From NCBI GenBank assembly GCA_032622095.1, contig CP136066.1, forward strand, positions 171,987,164 to 172,051,163: DNA of 64,000 bases. The letters run 5' to 3'. The position numbers were made by a program, and so were the translations under genes. Below, in pieces: positions 56,110 to 64,000 of this stretch (the first letter of the stretch is position 1; the number at the start of each line of letters is the position of its first letter). The notes beneath the pieces were generated by a model, which worked only from the letters and a program-made list of their open reading frames with translations, was not told the origin of the DNA and did no database searches. Source of the stretch: Siphonodentalium dalli. Its lineage: Eukaryota; Mollusca; Scaphopoda; Gadilida; Siphonodentaliidae.

Positions 56110-57640
56110 TGCATATTGTAGCACATAAATCATAATGTTTATAAAAGTAGAAATATTGTTAGCTATGATACATGTATACAGTTTAACGCCGTGTTAGCAG
56201 CTAGGCCAGATCACGACCAAGAACATAATCGGGTAGGCAAAAGAGCTTAGCGAAACATCTGTGTAGATAAATCAGACAGATAAATCAAAACAGTACATAT
56301 TTTTTTTAAAAGCACAACAATTATTAAATATTTAGGGGATAACGATGTGGTGTTTTGTGATTTCGGAAAGGTACAGGGTGAATATACTGTGGCAAATTTA
56401 GTTAATTTGGTTAACTTAAAACGTTATTTCGACACACACACGCCTTGTAATTACGATGAAATGTGCAGACATAGAAAACACTCTGCCAATTCACGACGTT
56501 TTGTTTTAATTTTAATGCGCTGGATAAAATCTAGTCCCTCAGTTAGAATTGCTCTCGTTAAAAAATGCTGATAAAGATGAAAAATTGCCACCTCGAATAG
56601 AAATAAATATGCACAACAATTAGTTGCTGCATGTACCTGATGTCTTTTTCAGATGTTTATCACTTACAAATTGCGGTTTTGATTTTACCGCGAACTTGAA
56701 GTTGAAATGAAAAAATGGAAAATTGTTTACTCAATGAGATGTATTTCACACCGTGTCTCTCGCCATTTCATGTCAAGAAATTTGGTCAAATGATATCGAT
56801 AAAATGATATTGATGGGATATAATGGTGTGGTGTCTTGTGTTTTCTGAATGTACATGTATACAGAGCGAATGTACTGACTGTCAAATTTCAACAAAAGCG
56901 ACGCCACTGGTTTGTTTATATAGCAACGAGCTAGTAACGGAAGTCAGTAGACCCGGCGCCTACTCCATACATCTACACAGCAACGTCGTCGGCATGTACT
57001 GCGTAAGGGTGACGTCATGGAGAGAAACGGAACAGTGAGTGGATCTGGATTGGTCATGTATTACGAGATTAGGAATTCAGCTGACGGCAATATTGGCGCG
57101 CAGGAATATCTCACATTGAAGCGGTGAACCGGACTATACATTGCGACAGTTTATCGATAATTACCCCCCCCCGGCAAAAATGTGATGTTTCAGGGGGTAT
57201 ATTGGCCTAAGTGCATTATAATTTACAATATATGTTCTAGAAAGTTTTACACATATAATATATGTCCTCTTTTCCTCGGTTCGTTCAGATTAGCCAAAGA
57301 CTGCGAAAATAACAACTTAAGAATAAATACGGAACGTTTTCTTAACAGCATCAGGTTGCCTCACCAAAACCATAGCTCAATCAGCAGTACCCACCAATAC
57401 CATAGTAAATTAGCCGAGCCACGTAACAAGGCGTGGTAATAACAAGTACGTTAAGTACTTAAACTTAAATATACTTGGTAATAATAGTAACCTACCAGAC
57501 GCCACTGGCAGAAATGATTAAATGTATCACCTGTTCCATGATGAGTTTCACTGATTGATTTTCAGAAAGCTAGAGATAAACTATACACCACTCATTTTCT
57601 ACTAGACAATGAGACGCATTCTACTGTCTGACAGAGATAC
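56110..57640. other. No gene recognised
   Basis: Two spots (56340-56400 and 56815-56880) share GGTGT(T/C)TTGTG and AATGTAC-type wording and may be an old duplication. Frames at 56347, 56823 and 57182 (+) have no motifs. Confidence 0.3.
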
Positions 57641-57643
57641 ATA

Positions 57644-57913
57644 TAGTAATGCTCTAATTAATCGACTCCTTAACCACAGCAGAATTATGGGTAACTTTTC
57701 AGGATTTAGTCGGAAATATGGCTTGTTGCCATTCATCGGTAAGCTCTCCCCGAGAGCTTTCCGATGAATGGCAACAAGCCATATTTCCGACTAAATCCTG
57801 AAAAGATACAGAGCTTTCCGATGAATGGCAACAGGCCATATTTCCGACTAAATCCTGAAAAGTTACCCATAATTCTGCTGTGGTTAAGAAGTCGATTACT
57901 TAGAGCATTACTG
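57644..57913. mobile_element. pogo-like foldback MITE (M6) with extra arm
   Basis: TA-flanked, TAGTAATGCTCTAATTAATC at the left, GATTACTTAGAGCATTACTG at the right. The right side has a second GAGCTTTCCGATGAATGGCA / GACTAAATCCTGAAAAG arm, as in M1. Confidence 0.8.
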
Positions 57914-58084
57914 TATGCAGATGTATTGACTCATGTGGTCAAAGTATGACATTGGAGCATTGGCATATTATATGTTTACAAATAGTAATACATAAACTGT
58001 ACGCATGCGTTGTAAGTATACAATACTCAATATTGTTGGGGTGGGGTGCTGTGGATGGGGGTCTTTTCGTAATTATTAAGTTCA

Positions 58085-61000
58085 TTTTTTGGTTGACTTG
58101 ACTTGAAACATATTTTATTTGCAAAATATACAAAAGGGATTGGGGCACAAGTTTTTGCAACTTATGAAGCCCCTCTCCTAATACAATATTGTAACACACA
58201 TGTGATCAAGATGACGGTACAAACTTATTTACATGGTGAGAAGTTATGGGAGATATAGTGTGTAGCGCCTTCCAGAGATGATCCAACATGAGATTGCTTC
58301 TTATCTGTGAGAAAATTTGTATTTGAAGAATGTCACTATTTTATTAATGTTGGAATGATTGACAAGTGCCAATATATTATCTATTCTAAGCACTTTTATG
58401 TTGGTTGTAAAATATAATGGTACACTTGATTCGTTCTCTATTTTGTTATTGTTGTGCTCTGGAAGGCAATACAGATGATAAATCAGAATGAGATGTTTGA
58501 ATGGGAGGTTTGTCCACTTGTGAGGTAAAAGTTGAAATTCCGGAAGCAAGTATAGATTCGCAAATAAGATAAATATAATCATTAGGGGTCAAAACGCTTA
58601 GTCGCTGCAATATATTGCTGTGTGATGGAAAATAGTTTCATATTTTGTTGGGACGAGAGATAAGGTAATCCACACATGAGTTCTGAAATATGGCTTACTT
58701 TGAGATTTACGCGGTCTAGTTTCTCAAAGAGAACTGAGCGCTCACGTTGGTACAATGGGCACATGAAGAAATAGTGATATGCGTCTTCAGATCTATTTCC
58801 ACATGAGCATGCGGGGCTGTCAGCGATATAATTATTGAACATATCACATCGGAGTTCACTGCAAAAATTACGTATGCGACAATGCAAAAAGGTTGTATTT
58901 CCTGCGTCCAGCATAGAAATGTAGAGGGGGGCTGATTAATTGTGGGATCTATATGATACAAGTTGGTTTTAAAGGTAGAAGATTGATCAGCATCGGTAAT
59001 TACTTTGGGAAGCTTATTCCATTCTAACACCATCGCTGGAAAAAAGGACTGTTTGAAGTGTTCAGTATTGCAATAGTATGAGTAAAATTTACCGGGGCGT
59101 CTCCAATTATAATCTGCAACCTCGTGTGATCTGGGGGGAAGTGTTTTGGCTAGATAAGAGGGGGCTAGATTATTGATTATTTTATAGAGTGCCTGCAGTT
59201 TATGTAGTTGACGTCGTTTATTGAGTGATGGCCATCCGACCTCCTGTAATACCGTGTTGTCCGAAGCAGAACGGGTGATACCACTGACTATCCGTCCAGC
59301 GTCGACATGAAGCCAGTCAAGCTTCTCTAACATATAATTTGAGGCATTGTCCCAGACGGCGTCTGAATAATCAAATAAGGGTAAAATATATGTTTTGTAA
59401 ATAATTTCAATGGTTTTCCGGTTGAGTTGATATTTAATCCGTCGGAGTTGAGACAGACGTGAGGCAATTCTTTTGACAGACCCTTCAATGTGTGCGTTCC
59501 ATTTGAGATTTTATTGGAGTTCCAAACCTAAGTGTATATGCTTGTCCACGAAGTTGATTGAATTTCCTACGAAATTGAGGTTTGGTTTCACTGTTGAGGG
59601 CGCAACTAATGAAAAGGACATGCCAACTGTTTTAGTTGGGTTGAAACTGACCAACCAGTTTTGCGACCACGCTGTAATTTTGTCTAAATCGCTGTTCATA
59701 GTATGTTCAAGTATATTAAGATCAAAGTGACTGTTCGTGAGGCAAGTATCGTCGGCATACATTCTCGTTATTGATTCAATACCGTCGGCTAAATCATTTA
59801 TATAGACTAAGAACAAAAATGGCCCCAGGATTTACCCTTGTGGAACTCCCGCTGGGATGACCTCGTATTTTGAAAATGTGTCATTGATTAGGACCCTCTG
59901 CGTCCGATTTTCTAGGTAGTTTTCTATCCAATTTAAAATATTTCCTTCTAATCCATAAGCATTTAATTTGTGTATCAGTCCCCTGTGCCAAACCCTCTCA
60001 AAGGCTTTGGAAATATCACAGAATATAGAACATGTAAGTAGTCCTTTGTCAAGGGATTGGCACAGGTTGTGATATAGGTCTAATAGTTGGTATGTTGTAC
60101 TGTGACCTGTGAGAAATCCTGACTGATGGAAGTATAAAAGTTAATTTTCAATGACAAATTTACTAATCTGTTTCAAAACCACTTTCACAAAAACTTTAGC
60201 CACACATGGTAGAAGGGACATTGGTCGGTAATTTTTGGCTTCCGCTTGATCATCTTTTTTGAAAATCGGGATCACGTTTGCTGCTTTCCAGGACTCTGGG
60301 AATTTCTCAGAGTTGATAGATTTCCTGAATAGAAGGACGAGTGGTTGAGCTATTGATTTTGCTGTTTCCCTGAGCATTCCATCATGGCCATGGGCTTTGT
60401 TAAGTTTAAAAGATTTGATGGCTGAATCAACCTCTGATTCTGTGAAAACCAAATCTGGCATGGTGTTTGCGGTGCGCTTCGGAAAATGAGGCAAGTTATG
60501 ATTGGCATCATTAATGGTAGAATTTGCAATAAAGCTTTCGTTTAGAATTTTTGCTTTGTCGACATCGTCAATTGCATATGTCTTATTGTTGGCAGTTATA
60601 GTGCCGGAAGAACTGTATAGTGGGGGGATGTTTTTTGCTCGTTTCTTGTTTAGTAGGTAATGTATTATTCTCCAAAAGTCTCGTGGGTTAGATGCTTCTC
60701 TTATTCGTTCTTCGATATTTTCTTCAAATTTGATTTTCGCGTGCTTCTTCATGTTATTGACTTTGTTCCTTATGTTTTTATATTTTCTCCAGACTTCAGG
60801 GTTATTTGCCTTCATGGCCTTTTTCCTTACTCTGTCGCGTTTTCGTATCTCAAACCGGATGTCCGAATTGAACCAAATTTTGTCGGATGTACTTACTGTA
60901 ATGCATGATTGTGGAATTGTTTTCGCCATTATGGACAGGAATTCTAGTTGAAAGTTATTGGCAGCTATGTTCACATCAGGTGCACTTTTTATGAGGTCAT

Positions 61001-61295
61001 CCCAGTCGACATGGGCAAGTAGATTGTTTGCAGGAGAAAAATTACCTTTTCTGTAGTTCCATACTTGTCTAGGAAATGACGCTGCGGTAGTATTTTGAAA
61101 TGATATTGTGGCATATACACCTAGGTGGTCCGAAACTCCGAGATTTAGGACATCGGAGTCTATTAAACGGAGTGAGCTTGAGGTCAAAATTGGGTCAAGC
61201 AATGTATTTTTTGGTTCTTCGTGATCGAAGCCAGGTATTATACATGGGGGTGTCTTCAGTACAGTTGTTGTTGTGACGGTGAATAAGGGTATGTA
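58085..61295 (-). mobile_element. CR1/jockey-like LINE, 5'-truncated, nearly full ORF2
   Basis: Minus-strand ORF2 read from about 61290. It opens inside the endonuclease (C-terminal block LGVSDHLGVY), then a linker (NPRDFWRIIHYLLNKKRAKN). The reverse transcriptase has PESWKAANVIPIFKKDD, KNYRPMSLLPCVAK, FCDISKAFERVWHRGL, VPQG.ILGPFLFLVYINDLA and the catalytic MYADDT. The thumb follows (LNKRRQLHKLQALYKIINNL APSYL), then a Cys/His block (CSCGNRSEDAYHYFFMCPLY) at the C terminus, ending at 58582. Breaks: three in-frame stops (near 60141, 59832 and 59511) and one frameshift near 58920. The 3' UTR ends with AATAAAATATG and an AAGTCAAGTCAACC tail. Close sequence to consensus motifs implies a fairly young insertion. 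Confidence 0.9.
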
Positions 61296-61609
61296 TCTAT
61301 AGTGTCAATCATGAGCCTCTGTCTGATCGATTGTATCACAAACAATCCTGTTAAACGAAATGTGAAGCTATTCATAATAGTTCAGCATCTCATCGCGGAG
61401 ACTAAACGTTTCTAGTTCAATTTTCACGATAATAAATTAGTTATCAATTCAAACATATGTTTTTCGCTTCAGCAAACATGCACACTTGACGTTGGCATCC
61501 CACCATCATTCTCCTTTCATCCTTCCTCCAATGATCTGTTGCAATCTTCCACCAGTCATATTTCCCATTCACCACATGCAGATGTAAATAAGTTACTTAT
61601 TAGGTCACT

Positions 61610-61690
61610 TGGTTAAACCGGAGAGGGGCTCATATAGTATTGTAACTTGGGCCCTAATCCAATTTGTATTATATTACAAATAAAATGTTT
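61610..61690 (+). mobile_element. Possible LINE 3' tail
   Basis: GAGAGGGGCTCATATAGTAT, GGGCCCTAATCCAATTTGTA and ACAAATAAAATG parallel the 3' UTR of the LINE at 58.1 kb (GAGAGGGGCTTCATAAGTTG, GCCCCAATCCCTTTTGTATA, GCAAATAAAATATG). It is a 5'-truncated relative on the + strand. Confidence 0.55.
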
Positions 61691-61804
61691 AAACATGTGC
61701 AAAAACATCTAAATGAATTTCTTTCGGTCCAACTCCTATCTGTATCGCAAATAGGGTCCAGTTACCACGCAACATATACTCCCGCATATAATCGACCGGT
61801 AAAG

Positions 61805-62113
61805 TGAAATTGGTACATAATGTGATTATTTGATTTTGAAATAAGCAGATAATGGAGTCATGTCCGTTATTTCGTTTTATGTCTTGGGCCACAGTGAATA
61901 TACATATTAAAGAGCGTACACACGAAAAGGCGTGATTTGGCTTATTTGTGTCATTGTCCGCATATAATCTGCTTAGAATCACCTCAATATGAGTCGATAA
62001 TGTTACTAAAATGTTCTAACTTTCAGCACATTATTGACTCAAAATGCGGCGATTCTAGGCAGACTATATCTACCTAAAACAAGTTCTATTATAAGCTGAT
62101 AATGTGACGGTTT
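61805..62113 (+). mobile_element. Foldback MITE of the AAGCAGATAAT family (S2)
   Basis: ATAATGTGATTATTTGATTT, AAATAAGCAGATAATG, TGGCTTATTTGTG, then the palindrome ATAATCTGCTTAGAATCACC / GGCGATTCTAGGCAGACTAT, then ACCTAAAACAAGTTCTATTA and AAGCTGATAATGTG. The 97-codon minus frame across it is not supported. Confidence 0.7.
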
Positions 62114-62114
62114 T

Positions 62115-62810
62115 CGGGAGAACATGCTGAAGAAAAGGTACATTTTAATGATAGACTTACATCTCAAAGTAGCATATATAATAACTACTTAGTGAATTAA
62201 CATTGCGATTCAACATTCCATTGTTGTTTTGATCCTTCTCTCTGATTTTTGGCGCTCATTCAATGGCTGTTGTTGAATAGACTGGTTCCAGGTCAAAAAC
62301 TGCGATAATCTCAAAGTGTCAAGTTATTATAGGGAAGACTGAACGCTCAGATAATTTGGCATAAACTATAATTTGATATTACTTTGTATTAAAGACTGTA
62401 CACTTTACATGTTTGGCAATGCATATAGCCATGAGGTGATGCATGGTATATAGTGTACATGTTTCCTGTACTGGAGTACAAATTACTGGTAAACACCATA
62501 CAAGTACAGCCATTACAAAAGTTAGTTCAGAGATAATGTTACAAACAATGAATGTGCTCACTGGAGGAACCTCAAAGTCATTTTACAGCAGTTGTCATAG
62601 TTCTGTCCCCCTGTAGCACCATGTTCAATGTTTCAGCGCTGTGCACCCATTCTTTGTATGAAGTATAAGTTATAATACCAATCGGTACATCGACTGTTCC
62701 CAGAGTACTGTATCTGTATATTTGATGAATATCATCACTTCATATACATGTAGCACCGCAATTAACAGCACAACATATACTGGCGCAAATACGCACATAT
62801 TCGACCTATA
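62115..62810. other. No gene recognised
   Basis: Unassigned sequence between two foldback MITEs. Confidence 0.35.
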
Positions 62811-62814
62811 ATTT

Positions 62815-63110
62815 GAAATATGTACATAATGTGATAATTTGATTATGAAATAAGTAGATAATGCTGTCACAGCCGTTATTTCGTTTATGGCGGGGACCAC
62901 AATGAAAACAAATGTTAAGAGCGTATACCTGGATAGTCGGGAACTGGCTTATTTGTAACACTATCCGCACATAATCTGCTTAGAATCGCCTCATTACGAG
63001 TCGATAATGTGACTAAAATGCTCTTATTTTCAGTACATTATCGACTTAAAATGAGGCAATTCTAAGCAGATTATCTACCTAAAACAAGTTCTTAATAAGC
63101 AGATAATGTG
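62815..63110 (+). mobile_element. Foldback MITE of the AAGCAGATAAT family (S3)
   Basis: Same order as S2: ATAATGTGATAATTTGATTA, AAATAAGTAGATAATG, TGGCTTATTTGTAACA, palindrome ATAATCTGCTTAGAATCGCC / GGCAATTCTAAGCAGATTAT, ACCTAAAACAAGTTC, AAGCAGATAATGTG. Confidence 0.7.
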
Positions 63111-63318
63111 TGGGTTTTGTTGGGCTCAAGTCCGTGGAGGTGATTTTGCTTAGCAATCGATCATGAGAGTTATCAGACTCGCATATCGAGCATGTTTGAG
63201 ATTTTACCGATTCGCGAGGTCTGTTGTTCAAGTGTGCGCGGTATATACGCAAGCCAGTTTGCTCAGCAATACACGCAGTGTGGAAATGTGTCTCTATACA
63301 ACCAGTTTTTGTTAACAC
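63110..63318 (-). CDS. Unidentified coding-like segment abutting S3
   Basis: A minus-strand frame reads CIAEQTGLRIYRAHLNNRPR, then a Cys/Ser/Asp-rich part SQTCSICESDNSHDRLLSKI and STDLSPTKPT, where MITE S3 begins. Composition is coding-like but no family is recognised and no splice site was established. Confidence 0.2.
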
Positions 63319-63329
63319 AATTTTTCTCG

Positions 63330-64000
63330 TTCAAATGGTGATATCTGTTCAATTCAATCTGGAATAAACCAAGAATATATCTTTCGGTTCGGAATGTGAC
63401 TATTTTGATTATCTATATCGGTACATCGGGGGTTATCGCAATTTACTATCAGTTAATAATGGTAGCCTTTTTAGTGTATTCAGCTTTGAATGCAGATTTG
63501 CTCCAGATATATTTCGCATCACAACTGACGCCTGACCAAATTGATGAAAGAAAAGACAGGTAGTTTAGAGCTAAATGCTGTTTTTCGGAGTATGTGATAT
63601 TAATTGACCATATTGTCTGGTTTTGTTTAATGACGTTTCAAAAATAATTAGTAAATGGAGTTGGTGGCCTATCATGGTGCCAATCGTAGATCGATACATG
63701 TAAACGATCTAAATAATCGAATTTCAAAACCGGTAGTCGTCGATATGAAGACATCTCCGCGGTATAGGATTATCTTTGCAATTAAAGGAAATAACGGCGA
63801 TCATATATAGATTGAAACCGGTTGCATAAAACATGCTGTGCATATATCAATACTCGTTTGATTCATTTCAATTATGATCAACCGTGGGAAACGTCGGGGC
63901 GCACACATACACCATGCACTAATGAAAGGAATAATTCGAATAACTCAATTATATCATAAAGACTCATTCCGCAGAAATATTTAGTCTGAGTCTCCACTAT
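63330..64000. other. No gene recognised
   Basis: AT-rich sequence to the window end, no coding or repeat evidence. Confidence 0.35.

Noticed and set aside
59473-60951. Plus-strand ORFs at 59473, 60660 and 60730
   Set aside because: Antisense shadows of the CR1/jockey-like LINE reverse transcriptase.
1-64000. LTR retrotransposon, endogenous virus or Polinton
   Set aside because: No long terminal repeats, protease/integrase motifs or capsid-like frames were recognised; the only reverse transcriptases belong to LINEs.

Overview
This is about 64 kb of AT-rich, gene-poor animal DNA. Split genes with consensus splice sites, several LINE clades and dense non-autonomous DNA transposons point to a marine invertebrate, probably a lophotrochozoan such as a mollusc or brachiopod. 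The taxon is inferred from repeat style. No rRNA, CRISPR, operon or bacterial signature is present, and I recognised no LTR retrovirus-like or capsid-bearing element.

Host genes. The one host gene I can support is on the minus strand, a member of the Stum/SPEC3 membrane-protein family. An internal exon (26121-26303) carries the family's GWIWSIMW signature. It has a clean acceptor and donor and joins in phase to an exon at 19921-20288 with a hydrophilic cytoplasmic-tail sequence. A possible further exon lies at 176-740. Upstream exons were not found. A two-CxxC coding segment at 47786-48049 (+) and a few unidentified ORFs are weaker.

Left part (1-26 kb): if the gene model holds, this is mostly intron filled with mobile DNA. 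It holds a LINE ORF1 remnant, TTAA-flanked MITEs with AGGCAC termini, palindromic MITEs of piggyBac type, a roughly 1.2-kb inverted duplication at 15.0-16.25 kb, a U2 snRNA 5' fragment at 17.6 kb, a 163-bp tandem repeat at 18.4 kb and a 242-bp tandem duplication at 24.2 kb.

Middle part (26-46 kb): more TTAA MITEs (one almost perfect palindrome at 28.3 kb), ATC/AAC simple repeats, pogo-like foldback MITEs, two 0.6-kb GGGGTACTGTAC elements in opposite orientation, foldbacks near 39.4 and 41.5 kb, and a 14-copy 32-bp minisatellite at 44.8 kb.

Right part (46-64 kb): a 17/24-bp minisatellite (49.55-50.18 kb) that creates long false ORFs, Tx1/L1-like LINE pieces on both strands (51.9-53.0 and 54.7-56.1 kb), a nearly complete CR1/jockey-like LINE (58.09-61.29 kb, minus) with few breaks, and two more foldback MITEs near 62-63 kb.

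The window is best read as a stratified deposit of transposons inside and around a large-intron gene. I found no convincing new multi-gene system. The most distinctive signal is a conserved 69-bp hairpin used twice, in inverted orientation, inside piggyBac-like MITEs and also present in a second MITE type with different ends.
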